DNA of 13,503 nucleotides from DASXMX01 sp036794395 (GCA_036794395.1 DAIRGS010000189.1:1-13503); one strand, 5' to 3'. Numbered from the stretch's first letter, positions 1-8,022 are shown. Notes: a model not told the origin generated them from the letters alone. A program made the numbers and translations.

Positions 1-50
1 CTGTAAATCCCAAACGAAAGCGCCGCCGCCAACCAAATGCTTCGATCCAT
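1..50 (-). CDS. Possible N-terminus of a protein cut by the window edge
   Basis: Read on the minus strand, an ATG at 50-48 opens a frame of 16 codons that runs off the left edge. It begins MDRSIWLAAALSFGIY, a short charged start followed by a hydrophobic stretch, as in a signal peptide or first membrane segment. A purine-rich run (AGAAAGAGA) lies 6 or more bases upstream and could serve as a ribosome binding site. Too little is visible to name a family, and a chance frame of this length is possible. The direction matches the neighbouring pdxH and ackA genes. Confidence 0.35.
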   Translation of the reverse strand, partial: MDRSIWLAAALSFGIY

Positions 51-331
51 GTCAGTCTCTTTCTCAAGTTAGATTTCCCATTCACTGAACGACATAGTAG
101 GCGACGGCACAGGGGTTCTGCCATCGGGTCGGCATCGGTCTAGTCACTAAGAAATCGCCGCAACCATGATAGGGGTTATTCCTACACGGCTGAGCCCGCC
201 CGCGGGCTCGATCCACAGCCGTTCCACCCCAACACGTCCGACCTCGAGCAAAAGGGCTTCCACCTCCACGCGGACTCCGTTGCATGAGAATGGAGCCGGC
301 GTAGAAAGTCGGTCTCAATCGCGCACTGGAT
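51..331. other. Non-coding stretch downstream of pdxH with one perfect palindrome
   Basis: No convincing gene is seen on either strand in these 281 bases; the open frames overlapping it have no recognisable domain and extend antisense or out of frame into pdxH. The notable structure is a perfect inverted repeat at 192-209 (GAGCCCGC, two bases, GCGGGCTC). It lies about 125 bases after the pdxH stop and could slow or end transcription, but no T-run follows on the minus strand, so it is not a standard intrinsic terminator. Confidence 0.4.
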
Positions 332-997
332 TCAGGGAGCGAGTCGTCGGACGACCCACCTCGATGAATCGTGGAGAAAGTATTCAATTCGGTCGTGCAG
401 CCGGCTTGGCCGACCTTGCCAGAACTCGACTCGCCGGGGCCGCAGGTGGTAACCGCCCCAGTCCGGGGGGCATGGAACGTTCCCTTCCGGGAATCGGATG
501 AGAAGTTCTCGTACGCGCTCCTCCAGCACTTCCCGGGAAGCAATCGGCTGGCTCTGACAAGAGGCCGCGGAGCCGATCCGGCTGGAGGGTGGCCGGCTGT
601 TGAAGTAGGCGTCGGACTCGGCTGCCGATGTCCGGGTGACGTCTCCCTCCACACGAACCTGCCGTTCGAGTTCCGGCCAATAGAACACCAGTGCCGCGTG
701 GGGGTTCTGGTCCAACTCCCTGCCCTTGCGGCTCAGGTAGTTCGTGAAGAAGACAAGCCTTTCGTGATCCACCCCTTTCAGTAGCACGATTCGGGCTGAC
801 GGAATGCCCTCCCGGGTGCATGTGGCGAGGGTCATCGCGTTGGGCTCATGGGCCTCGGCCGCCACGGCTTCGTGCAGCCACGCAACAAACTGCCGGAGTG
901 GATCGGGATCAACCTCGTCCTGCGTCAATGACCGCTGCTGGTACTCGATCCGAAGTCGTGACAGATCACGGTACGTGTTCCGCGGGTGCTCGGACAT
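332..997 (-). CDS. pdxH: Pyridoxamine/pyridoxine 5'-phosphate oxidase
   Basis: A 221-residue FMN enzyme that oxidises pyridoxamine or pyridoxine 5'-phosphate with oxygen to pyridoxal 5'-phosphate, the last step of vitamin B6 synthesis and salvage; it acts in the cytoplasm as a dimer. Family landmarks are in order: RIVLLKG (69-75), FFTNYLSRKGREL (83-95) and QVRVEG (113-118) of the split-barrel FMN site, SRPPSSRIGSAAS (134-146), the substrate loop GGYHLRPRRVEFWQGRPSR (181-199), and the terminal RLAP. Length is close to E. coli PdxH (218). The ATG at 997 is chosen because MSEHPRNTYRDL matches the usual family start; the frame stays open 50 codons further upstream but that part looks like non-coding sequence. 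The ribosome binding site is weak. The gene probably has its own promoter in the roughly 320-base gap before it. Confidence 0.95.
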   Translation of the reverse strand: MSEHPRNTYRDLSRLRIEYQQRSLTQDEVDPDPLRQFVAWLHEAVAAEAHEPNAMTLATCTREGIPSARIVLLKGVDHERLVFFTNYLSRKGRELDQNPHAALVFYWPELERQVRVEGDVTRTSAAESDAYFNSRPPSSRIGSAASCQSQPIASREVLEERVRELLIRFPEGNVPCPPDWGGYHLRPRRVEFWQGRPSRLHDRIEYFLHDSSRWVVRRLAP

Positions 998-1316
998 AGT
1001 CGAGTCTCGATCGAATTGCGAATCCGTGTTGGAACACAGTGTTGGCAACGGCCATGCAGTGAACGCTGTGAAGGAACGGGTCGCTGCTTGTCGTGCAATG
1101 CCAGCAAGTCTTTTAATCCCGCAAACCCGAAACAGCAAATCGAGCAAATCGTACCATCGATGGAAGCGACTAACTTGTCAGATTGGATTCCGACCTCCAT
1201 GCCGTTGCCGGACTCTGAGATATTGCGACCGAAAGGATCGGGCGGGGAGGAGACTTAAGAAGGCGCCGCTTACCGCGCGAGGCCGCTTCCACGCGACTAG
1301 ATTTGAGCGGGGAGGA
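998..1316. other. Intergenic region upstream of pdxH
   Basis: About 320 bases between the regulator remnant and pdxH in which I see no protein gene on either strand. Minor structure: a short palindrome GTGTT-GG-AACAC at 1026-1037, thirty bases upstream of the pdxH start, which could be an operator, and a tandem AGCAAATCG-like repeat near 1133-1151. An AT-richer part around 1105-1150 may hold the minus-strand pdxH promoter, but no clear -35/-10 pair stands out. The gap may partly be leftover from decay of the response regulator gene next to it. Confidence 0.35.
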
Positions 1317-1629
1317 TCACCCCTCGCCCGGTGCGTTTCGGATGGCAAATCGCAGCAATTCGGAACTGCTTTTGATCCCAAGCTTTTCCTTGATGTGCTC
1401 GCGGCGGGTCGGGCTTTGCGTCGCGGATACCGCGGAGCGCCTGATAGGCTTCTTCGCCCTGGCCGCACACGGCCAGGTCGGGCTCGTTGTCGATCAGTTG
1501 CGAGAGGCCGCGCCGGACGATCGGATGATCGTCCACGATGAAGACGCGACGTTTTCCCGGTTAAGGTAGCTTGCTCTGGGGGCCTGGGCTTGTGGTCGGC
1601 GATGATATCACTCCTCGGTCGCGGGTCAT
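1317..1629 (-). pseudogene. Decayed NarL/LuxR-type response regulator, coupled to ackA
   Basis: Three pieces of one response regulator remain. An ATG at 1629-1627 overlaps the ackA stop (ATGA) and opens 22 codons, MTRDRGVISSPTTSPG onward, ended by TAA at 1563-1561. The same frame then continues into a clear receiver-domain start, KRRVFIVDDHPIVRRGLSQL (1554-1495), with the acidic DD pair and the DNEPDLAVCGQ helix region, up to about 1408. Within a few bases the reading shifts to another frame that gives REHIKEKLGIKSSSELLRFA, the last recognition-helix part of a LuxR/GerE DNA-binding domain, ending in TGA at 1319-1317. The phosphorylated Asp of the receiver, the rest of that domain and most of the DNA-binding domain are missing, about 130 residues compared with a usual ~210-220. 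A CAA-to-TAA change would explain the early stop. It cannot make a working regulator. An assembly error is possible but would need both a stop and a deletion. Confidence 0.85.
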
Positions 1630-2888
1630 ACCCGGGTAAGGAATCGGCACACCTCGCGGGCGATCTGGCGTTCTTCGTCGGTGGGGATGACCCAGATTTC
1701 GCGGCCGGCGAGCGTGGAGCTGATGCGGGTGGGCGCATCGGCCGGGGCGGCGGTGTTGAGGGCGTCGTCGAGGTGCATTCCAAGAAGATGAAGGCCCTTG
1801 CAGACGCGTTTGCGGGTCTCGGCGGAGTGTTCGCCAATTCCGCCGGCGAAGGCGATGGCGTGGACGCCGCCGAGGATGGTGGCGTAGGCGCCGATGTATT
1901 TGCGCAGGCGGTAGGCGAATGTTTCGAGGGCAAGCTCCGCGCCGACATCGCCCTCGTGGGCGGCTTTCTCGATGTCGCGCATGTCGGCTTTTCCGCTGAG
2001 GCCGAGCAGGCCGCTCTTGCGGTTTAGAAGATCGTCGAGTTGTTGGGCGTCCATCTTTTCGACGTTCATCAGGTGGAGCAGGAGGCCGGGATCGATGTCG
2101 CCGCTGCGGGTGCCCATGACCAGGCCTTCCATGGGGGTGAGGCCCATGCTGGTGTCGATGCTCTGGCCATCGCGAATGGCGCAGACGCTGGCGCCGTTGC
2201 CCAGGTGGCAGGTGATTAGCCGGCTGCCGGTCGCGGGGCGATTGAGGCGTGTGAGCAGCTCCTGGGACACGTACCGGTGAGAAATTCCGTGAAAGCCATA
2301 TCGTCGCAGAGAGAGGCGCTCGGCCAAGTCTCGCGGGATCGCATAAAGTGCGGCAAATTCGGGGATGGTTTGATGAAACGCGGTATCGAACACTGCAACA
2401 GATGGCGCGTCCGGCAGCAGACGCTGGCCTGCCTCAATGCCGGCCAGGGCGAGGCCGTTGTGGAGCGGGGCGAGATGTGAGACTTCGCGAATGGCGCTGA
2501 CGACATCGGGCGAAATGCGGGCGGGCTCGCGGAAGCGCGGGCCGCCGTGGACAACGCGGTGGCCCAGGGCGTCGATGCCCAGCGAGCGGCAGGCCTCGAT
2601 GGCATGCTCGGCGGCATGGGCGGTGGTCTCCGCGGCGACGGATCGCTCTTCATCGGCACCGCCTTCGACGTGCATCTTGAGGCGCGCGTCGGGCGTGCCC
2701 CATTTATCGACCAAGCCGCGGGCGAGCAGTTTCTCATCGGCGGGGGTTGGGCCGTCGATTGTGAGCAGGCGAAACTTCAGCGATGAGCTGCCGGCGTTGA
2801 GGACCAGGACGTTCGTGCCTTTGCCCGGTGACCCTTCGGCCTGCGCCTTCTCTTCTGTTTGAGGCCCGGCAGCCAATTGCACAGTCAT
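1626..2888 (-). CDS. ackA: Acetate kinase
   Basis: A 420-residue cytoplasmic kinase of the ASKHA fold that catalyses acetyl phosphate + ADP = acetate + ATP; beside phosphoketolase it should run toward ATP. Visible family motifs: NAGSSSLKF (31-39), GHRVVHGG (109-116) with the substrate-binding Arg, DTAFH (168-172) with the catalytic Asp, GFHGISH (198-204), the phosphate-binding HLGNGAS (228-234), GTRSGDIDPG (259-268), FAGGIGEHS (347-355) and the C-terminal TDEERQIA (403-410). The N-terminus has about 24 extra residues before the first strand. The ATG at 2888 is preferred because GGAG lies 8 bases ahead; a GTG at 2897 would overlap the xfp stop by 4 bases but has no binding site. The binding site lies in the last codons of xfp, so the two are translationally coupled. 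Its own stop overlaps the next start. Confidence 0.97.
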   Translation of the reverse strand: MTVQLAAGPQTEEKAQAEGSPGKGTNVLVLNAGSSSLKFRLLTIDGPTPADEKLLARGLVDKWGTPDARLKMHVEGGADEERSVAAETTAHAAEHAIEACRSLGIDALGHRVVHGGPRFREPARISPDVVSAIREVSHLAPLHNGLALAGIEAGQRLLPDAPSVAVFDTAFHQTIPEFAALYAIPRDLAERLSLRRYGFHGISHRYVSQELLTRLNRPATGSRLITCHLGNGASVCAIRDGQSIDTSMGLTPMEGLVMGTRSGDIDPGLLLHLMNVEKMDAQQLDDLLNRKSGLLGLSGKADMRDIEKAAHEGDVGAELALETFAYRLRKYIGAYATILGGVHAIAFAGGIGEHSAETRKRVCKGLHLLGMHLDDALNTAAPADAPTRISSTLAGREIWVIPTDEERQIAREVCRFLTRV

Positions 2889-2893
2889 ATTGA

Positions 2894-5329
2894 TCACTCC
2901 GCGACGCGTTCACGCGATGTTGATCGCTTCTTTTTCTTGCCGGGGAGGGCGCGGGTTGAGGGGCCTTTTTGCTTGTGTGTGTTTTCGGGTTGGGCTGGGC
3001 TCCAGCGCCATTCGCGGACTTCGGGCATGTCCTGGCCGTAGGTGCGGACGTAGTGTTTGTGGTCGATGAGTTTGTCGCGGACGAATTGCTTGGCGTAGGC
3101 GACGCGGGAGCCGAGGGAGGGAACGCGATCGATGACGTCGCCGACGAGATGGAAGCGATCGAGATCGTTGAGGACGACCATGTCGAAGGGCGTGGTGGTG
3201 GTGCCGATTTCTTTGTAGCCGCGTACGTGAATGTTGTCGTGATTTGTGCGGCGGTAGGTGAGGCGGTGAATCAGCCAGGGGTAGCCGTGATACGCGAAGA
3301 TGACCGGCTTATTTTTGGTGAAGAGGGCATCGAAGTCGGCATCGGAGAGGCCGTGGGGATGTTCGGTGCTGGGCTGGAGCTTCATGAGATCGACGATGTT
3401 GACGACGCGGATTTTGAGCTCGGGAACAAGCTTGTGAAGGATGGATACTGCGGCGAGTGTTTCGAGGGTGGGCACGTCGCCGCAGCAGGCCATGACGACG
3501 TCGGGGTCCTGACCCATGTCGTTGCTGGCCCAGGTCCAGATGCCGATGCCGGCGGTGCAGTGTTTGAGGGCCTGATCCATGTCGAGCCACTGGGGCGCGG
3601 GCTGTTTGCCGGCCACGATCACGTTCACATAGTTGCGGCTGCGCAGGCAGTGGTCGGCCACTGAAAGCAGGCAGTTGGCATCGGGCGGCAGGTAGACGCG
3701 GATGACGTCCGCCTTTTTGTTCACCACGTGGTCGATGAAGCCGGGGTCCTGGTGTGAGAAGCCATTGTGATCCTGCCGCCAGACGTGACTGGACAGGAGG
3801 TAGTTCAAGGAGGCGATGGGCCGTCGCCAGGAGATGTGGCGGGTGGTGTTGAGCCACTTGGCATGTTGATTGAACATCGAATCGATGATGTGGATGAAGG
3901 CTTCATAGCAGTTAAACAGGCCATGACGGCCGGTGAGCAGATAGCCTTCGAGCCAGCCTTCGCAGAGGTGCTCGCTGAGGACTTCCATTACCCGGCCATC
4001 CGGCGCGAGGTCTTCATCGCTTTTGAGATACTCGGCATCCCATGTTTTAGGGGTTACTTTGAAAAGAGCGCCGAGCCGGTTTGAAGCGGTTTCGTCCGGG
4101 CCGAAGACGCGGAAGTTCTTTCGGTCGTCGTTTCGTTTCATCGCTTCGGCCAGAAAATCACCGAGCGCGCGGGTGGATTCCGCCTCAACACAACCAGGGG
4201 AGGTAATCTTGATGGCGAAATCAGCGAAGTCGGGCAGGCGGAGATCGCGAAGAAGCTGTCCGCCGTTGGCATGAGGGTTGGCCCCCATGCGGCGCGTGCC
4301 TTTGGGGGCCAGCTCCTGTAACTGCGGATTGAACTGGCCGGATTTGTCGAAGAGCTCCTGGGGCTTGTAGCTCTTCATCCATTGTTCGAGCTGTTTGACG
4401 TGTTTGGGATTGTTGGCCATGTCGGACAGCGGAACCTGGTGTGAGCGCCAGTTTCCCTCGGCGGGTTTGCCATCGACGATTTTGGGGCCGGTCCAGCCTT
4501 TGGGGGTTCGCATGACGATCATGGGCCAGCGTGGCCGGCCATGGAAAGCATTCTCCCGGGCGTCGGTTTGGATCTGGTGGATTCGAGCGTGAACTCGATC
4601 GAGCGTGCCGGCCATGAGCTGGTGCATGGTGGCAGGTTCGTAGCCGTAGCCGCAGAAGAGGTGATCGAGTTCTTCGTGGGGGATGCGGGCGAGCACGGTG
4701 GGGTTGTTGATCTTGTAGCCGTTGAGATGAAGGATCGGCAGGACCGCGCCATCGGTGATTGGATCAAGAAATTTATTGGAATGCCAACTCGTGGCGAGCG
4801 GGCCGGTCTCGGCTTCGCCATCGCCGACGACACAGGCGACGATCAGGTTGGGGTTGTCGAAGACTGCGCCATAGGCGTGGGTGAGTGAGTAGCCCAGTTC
4901 GCCGCCTTCGTGGATGGAGCCGGGCGTTTCGGGGGCGACGTGGGAGGGAATGCCGCCGGGGAAGGAAAACTGCTTGAAGAGTTTTTTGATGCCCGATGCG
5001 TCCTGGGTGATGTTGGGATAGACCTCGGTGTAGGTGCCTTCAAGATAGACGTTGGCGACGATCCCGGGCCCGCCATGACCTGGGCCGGCGACGTAGATCA
5101 CGTCGAGGTCGTGCTCTTTGATCAGGCGATTGAGATGGACATAGATGAAGTTGAGCCCGGGGGTGGTCCCCCAGTGGCCCAGCAGGCGAGGCTTGATGTG
5201 CTTGAGGGTGAGCCGCTCGCGCAGAAGCGCGTTGTCGAGAAGATAGATCTGGCCGACGGAGAGGAAATTGGCGGCGCGCCAGTAGGCGTGCATTTGATCT
5301 AGAAGTTGTGGGCTGAGTGGGGCGTCCAT
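2894..5329 (-). CDS. xfp: Xylulose-5-phosphate/fructose-6-phosphate phosphoketolase
   Basis: An 811-residue thiamine-diphosphate enzyme that splits xylulose 5-phosphate (and usually fructose 6-phosphate) with phosphate into acetyl phosphate plus glyceraldehyde 3-phosphate (or erythrose 4-phosphate). Hallmarks in order: GHWGTTPG (51-58), GPGHGGPG (82-89), SIHEGGELGYSL (138-149), the cofactor motif VVGDGEAETGPLATSW (167-182), then further on FGPDETASNRL, GRHGLFNCYEAF and SSHVWRQDHNGFSHQDPGF, all with the expected catalytic His and Glu residues. The ATG at 5329 is chosen over a longer reading because AAAGG lies 6 bases upstream and MDAPLSPQLLDQMHAYWRAA is a normal family start. The last 34 residues, after the usual end at WRWS, form a Lys/Arg-rich tail with KKKK. 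It is followed directly by ackA, its metabolic partner. Confidence 0.97.
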   Translation of the reverse strand: MDAPLSPQLLDQMHAYWRAANFLSVGQIYLLDNALLRERLTLKHIKPRLLGHWGTTPGLNFIYVHLNRLIKEHDLDVIYVAGPGHGGPGIVANVYLEGTYTEVYPNITQDASGIKKLFKQFSFPGGIPSHVAPETPGSIHEGGELGYSLTHAYGAVFDNPNLIVACVVGDGEAETGPLATSWHSNKFLDPITDGAVLPILHLNGYKINNPTVLARIPHEELDHLFCGYGYEPATMHQLMAGTLDRVHARIHQIQTDARENAFHGRPRWPMIVMRTPKGWTGPKIVDGKPAEGNWRSHQVPLSDMANNPKHVKQLEQWMKSYKPQELFDKSGQFNPQLQELAPKGTRRMGANPHANGGQLLRDLRLPDFADFAIKITSPGCVEAESTRALGDFLAEAMKRNDDRKNFRVFGPDETASNRLGALFKVTPKTWDAEYLKSDEDLAPDGRVMEVLSEHLCEGWLEGYLLTGRHGLFNCYEAFIHIIDSMFNQHAKWLNTTRHISWRRPIASLNYLLSSHVWRQDHNGFSHQDPGFIDHVVNKKADVIRVYLPPDANCLLSVADHCLRSRNYVNVIVAGKQPAPQWLDMDQALKHCTAGIGIWTWASNDMGQDPDVVMACCGDVPTLETLAAVSILHKLVPELKIRVVNIVDLMKLQPSTEHPHGLSDADFDALFTKNKPVIFAYHGYPWLIHRLTYRRTNHDNIHVRGYKEIGTTTTPFDMVVLNDLDRFHLVGDVIDRVPSLGSRVAYAKQFVRDKLIDHKHYVRTYGQDMPEVREWRWSPAQPENTHKQKGPSTRALPGKKKKRSTSRERVAE
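2897..2900 (-). promoter_or_regulatory. Shine-Dalgarno site of ackA inside the xfp 3' end
   Basis: Minus-strand GGAG lies 8 bases before the ATG at 2888 and within the last codons of xfp. It decides the ackA start, because the alternative GTG at 2897 uses the last G of this same motif and has no site of its own. Ribosomes finishing xfp will be placed next to it, favouring a fixed Xfp:AckA ratio. Confidence 0.6.
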
Positions 5330-5448
5330 GGATAACCTTTGATCGGCGTTGCGGTTAATTGTTTGAATAGCCGGGGGTAGCGTAGGGGGCGCGGGGCCGG
5401 GCACGCAAGCGGGAAATGAGAGGTTAGAGGCTCTTAATCGAAATCGCC
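5330..5448 (-). promoter_or_regulatory. Leader between the metal ATPase and xfp
   Basis: A 119-base gap separates the ATPase stop from the xfp start. It ends with AAAGG at 5340-5336, the xfp ribosome binding site. A short AT-richer segment (about 5350-5375) after a very GC-rich block could hold a separate xfp promoter, but I cannot pick a confident -35/-10 pair. No strong terminator hairpin with a T-run is seen, so read-through from the ATPase gene is plausible. Confidence 0.35.
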
Positions 5449-7407
5449 CTATTCGAAATCAGAAAGCGAGGCGGGTGGGATCGCAACCCGCAAGGCATTG
5501 AGCACGGCCAGCACGTCGATCACTTCCTGAGCGACCGCGCCAGCGACGGGGGGCAGATAACCCAGTGCGGCGAGCATCATTCCGACGAGGCTGAGGGCGA
5601 TTCCGCCGATGGCGCTTTGCAGGGCAATTGATCGCATACGGCGGGCAATATGGAAGAACTCATCAACTTTTTTCAGGGAGCTGTCCATGATGACAGCGCC
5701 TGCGGCTTCGGAGGTGATGTCGCTGTTCTGGCCAAAGGCGACGCCGACAGTGGCGGCCATCAGGGCGGGGGCGTCGTTGATGCCATCGCCGAGGTAGAGG
5801 GTGCGGGATTGCTGAGAGAGCTCTTTAACAATCGCGAGCTTTTGTTCTGGGGATTGGGCAGCGTGGATTTCGGAGATGCCGACGCGATTGGCAAGGTAGC
5901 GGACTTCGGACTCACGGTCTCCTGAGACGATCATGATGCGGTCGAAGCGATGGCGTGGGCTGAGGTGATGGATGAAGGAGACACCGTCGGCGCGGGGCTC
6001 GTCGCGGAAGCGGATGGAGGCCGCGTAAGCGCCGTCGATCACGACGACGCATTCGAGGCCTTCGGCGGGAGAGGGAAGGGACGATTCGGCGGCGGGATTT
6101 TGAGCGAGAAGTTTTTTCCGGCTGGTGATCTGAACGCGATGACCGCCGACGAGGCCCAGCAGGCCTGCGCCGGGTTGCTCGCTGATTTCGGCGGCTTCGG
6201 GGGTATCGATCTTTTTTGCGTCCGTGGCGCGGAGGATTGCGCTGGCAAGTGGATGTTTGGAATATCGCTCGACGCCGGCGGTCAGGGCGAGAACGTGATC
6301 GGCCTTGAACTCAGGCGTGAGGAGAATCTCCGAGACGACGGGTTGGCCATAAGTGAGGGTGCCGGTTTTATCGAAGATGATGGTGCGGCAGCGATCGACC
6401 TGTTCGAGCACGACAGGCTTCTTGATGATGATGCCGCGCCGGGCGGCCAGGGAGATGGAGCCGATGATGGCAACGGGGATGGCGATCAGCAGCGGGCAGG
6501 GGGTGGCGACGACGATGACGGCGAGAAATCTATTGGCCTGGCCGGTTGCAAGCCACGCAATGAGTGCGATGGCAACGGAGAGCGGCGTGTACCACGCGCC
6601 GAGCTGGTCGCCGAGCCGGCGAAGGTGGGGAGTATCCTGTTCGCTTGCGCGCATGACCTGCATAATTCTGGCGTAGCGGGAATCCTGGGGAAGTTTGATG
6701 GCGCGGATGGTGAGAGCGGTTTGTCCGTTGATTGCGCCGGAGAGGACGTCGGAGCCGGGCGTTTTGGACATGGTGAAGGGTTCGCCGGTGAGGTAGGACT
6801 CGTCCATGACGCCGTGGCCGAGAAGGACGACGCCGTCAACCGGGCAGATTTCATGGGGGAAAACGACGAGTGCGTCATCGATTTGTACATTGGCCAGGGG
6901 GATGTCCTGGAGCTGGTTATCGGTTTTGCGATGGGCGATGCTGGGCATGCGGCGGGCGAGGGCGCGCAGGACCGAGGAGGCGCTGTTAACCGCGTAGGCT
7001 TCGAGGGCTTCGCCGCCGGAGAGCATAAGGACAACCAATGCGCCGGCGAGGTATTGGTGGAGAACGACCGAGGTGACGATGGAGATGCCGGCCAAGAGAT
7101 CAGACCCGAACTGACGGCGGATGATTCTGATAGCAAGTTCGACCACAAGGGGAAGGCCGCCGAGGATGAGGGTGATTTGAAGGGGGAGATCGCGCGTGAA
7201 TTGCGCGGTGTGGAAAGCAAATCGGAGCAGCAGGTGGGCGGCGATGCCGAGGATCGCAAGAGCCGCGATGATTTCCTGTCGATGGGCCCACAGGCGGGCT
7301 GTGAACGTTGGGGGTACGGAGTCGTCGTAGGCCGGCGGCGAAGCGGGTGGCGGCGAAGGATTATTAGCCGCCGGGGTCGGCGCGATGGGGGGATCGATTA
7401 AAGACAT
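5449..7407 (-). CDS. P1B-type heavy-metal transporting ATPase (TPCP motif)
   Basis: A 652-residue inner-membrane ATP-driven cation pump. After a proline-rich N-terminus (about 1-34) come hydrophobic segments near 47-65, 76-96 and 103-130, the actuator motif TGEP (207-210), segments near 273-288 and 293-318 with the metal-site motif TPCP (302-305), the phosphorylation site DKTGT (346-350, Asp346), the P1B-specific HP pair (385-386), SGD (495-497), GDGIND (540-545) and two final segments (about 595-616, 618-639). The HP motif and segment order place it in the metal (P1B) group. There is no N-terminal CxxC metal-binding domain. TPC in place of CPC or SPC is, as I recall, typical of the P1B-5 subgroup proposed for Ni/Fe/Co; the true ion is uncertain. 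No C-terminal hemerythrin-like part is present. It sits 33 bases after the stress-protein gene, probably in one transcript. GAGG precedes the ATG. Confidence 0.93.
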   Translation of the reverse strand: MSLIDPPIAPTPAANNPSPPPASPPAYDDSVPPTFTARLWAHRQEIIAALAILGIAAHLLLRFAFHTAQFTRDLPLQITLILGGLPLVVELAIRIIRRQFGSDLLAGISIVTSVVLHQYLAGALVVLMLSGGEALEAYAVNSASSVLRALARRMPSIAHRKTDNQLQDIPLANVQIDDALVVFPHEICPVDGVVLLGHGVMDESYLTGEPFTMSKTPGSDVLSGAINGQTALTIRAIKLPQDSRYARIMQVMRASEQDTPHLRRLGDQLGAWYTPLSVAIALIAWLATGQANRFLAVIVVATPCPLLIAIPVAIIGSISLAARRGIIIKKPVVLEQVDRCRTIIFDKTGTLTYGQPVVSEILLTPEFKADHVLALTAGVERYSKHPLASAILRATDAKKIDTPEAAEISEQPGAGLLGLVGGHRVQITSRKKLLAQNPAAESSLPSPAEGLECVVVIDGAYAASIRFRDEPRADGVSFIHHLSPRHRFDRIMIVSGDRESEVRYLANRVGISEIHAAQSPEQKLAIVKELSQQSRTLYLGDGINDAPALMAATVGVAFGQNSDITSEAAGAVIMDSSLKKVDEFFHIARRMRSIALQSAIGGIALSLVGMMLAALGYLPPVAGAVAQEVIDVLAVLNALRVAIPPASLSDFE

Positions 7408-7440
7408 CCTACCTCATGCGTTACAGGCCCGAGGCACATC

Positions 7441-8022
7441 CTATCCGGCGTTGGCCTCCTCCGCGTGGGCCGAAGATTGAGCCGGATTTGCCTCAGTGGA
7501 CATTGGGGGTCGCGGTGCGCCCTTGATGGGATGGGCCACAGTGACTACTGGACAGCTCGCATGACGCACGACGGCTTCGGCGATGCTTCCGAGGAGGAAC
7601 CGGCCGATGAGATTGCGTCCGTGCGTGCCGAGGACGAGCAGGTCGGCGTCGAGTTCCTGTGCGGCGAGAATGATTTCTTTATCTGCGTGTCCCTCGCGGA
7701 CAAGGAGCTGGCCGCGAAAGCCTTCGGGGATTTGATCGGCCAGGCCATGTAGAAGATCCCACGCCTCGGCGACGAGCGACTGTTCGCGAATCTCCTCGTT
7801 GAAAACAAATTCCGGCGCCATGATCGGAGCGACGTCGACGACGTGAAGGAGTGAGAGCCGGGCGTTGAGCTGGACCGCGAGCCGGACGGCTTCGTCAAGT
7901 CCCCAGCCGGCGGGTTGCGTGTCGTCAATGGCGGCGAGGATGGTGCGGATCGGGGCGGGGCTGGTGGTGGATTCGTTGATGTTGGATGGGGCTGGCACGT
8001 GGGCTCCTTTCGGTGAATTCAT
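7441..8022 (-). CDS. Universal stress protein (UspA family)
   Basis: A 193-residue single-domain Usp protein with short extra tails at both ends. The core starts at IRTILAAIDDT (25-35) with the Asp that contacts the nucleotide, and carries the ATP-binding pattern G-x2-G-x9-G-S in GTHGRNLIGRFLLGS, followed by AEAVVRHASCPVVTVAH. This pattern is that of ATP-binding Usp proteins, which act in the cytoplasm in survival under starvation or low oxygen. It is the first gene of the minus-strand series, 33 bases before the metal ATPase; a stress protein beside phosphoketolase, acetate kinase and a cation pump suggests a shared stress or hypoxia response. The ATG at 8022 has only a weak site (GGAA). Confidence 0.92.
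   Translation of the reverse strand: MNSPKGAHVPAPSNINESTTSPAPIRTILAAIDDTQPAGWGLDEAVRLAVQLNARLSLLHVVDVAPIMAPEFVFNEEIREQSLVAEAWDLLHGLADQIPEGFRGQLLVREGHADKEIILAAQELDADLLVLGTHGRNLIGRFLLGSIAEAVVRHASCPVVTVAHPIKGAPRPPMSTEANPAQSSAHAEEANAG

Noticed and set aside
82..654. Minus-strand frame of 190 codons overlapping the pdxH 3' half
   Set aside because: Out of frame with pdxH, which has complete family motifs; Arg/Pro/Ser/Gly-rich and without domain. Its part outside pdxH is not enough to support a gene.
1178..1948. Minus-strand frame of 256 codons across the ackA end and the regulator remnant
   Set aside because: Very rich in Pro, Ser, Ala and Arg, and reads the ackA 3' end out of frame; the real content is ackA plus the decayed regulator.
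2969..3664. + strand open frame of 231 codons opposite xfp
   Set aside because: Antisense to the conserved phosphoketolase C-terminal half; Gly/Val/Asp-rich and motif-free.
5950..7401. Long + strand open frame (483 codons) opposite the metal ATPase
   Set aside because: It is exactly antisense to a complete P-type ATPase with all motifs; the translation is Gly/Asp/Glu-rich without any domain, as expected from GC-rich codon shadowing.
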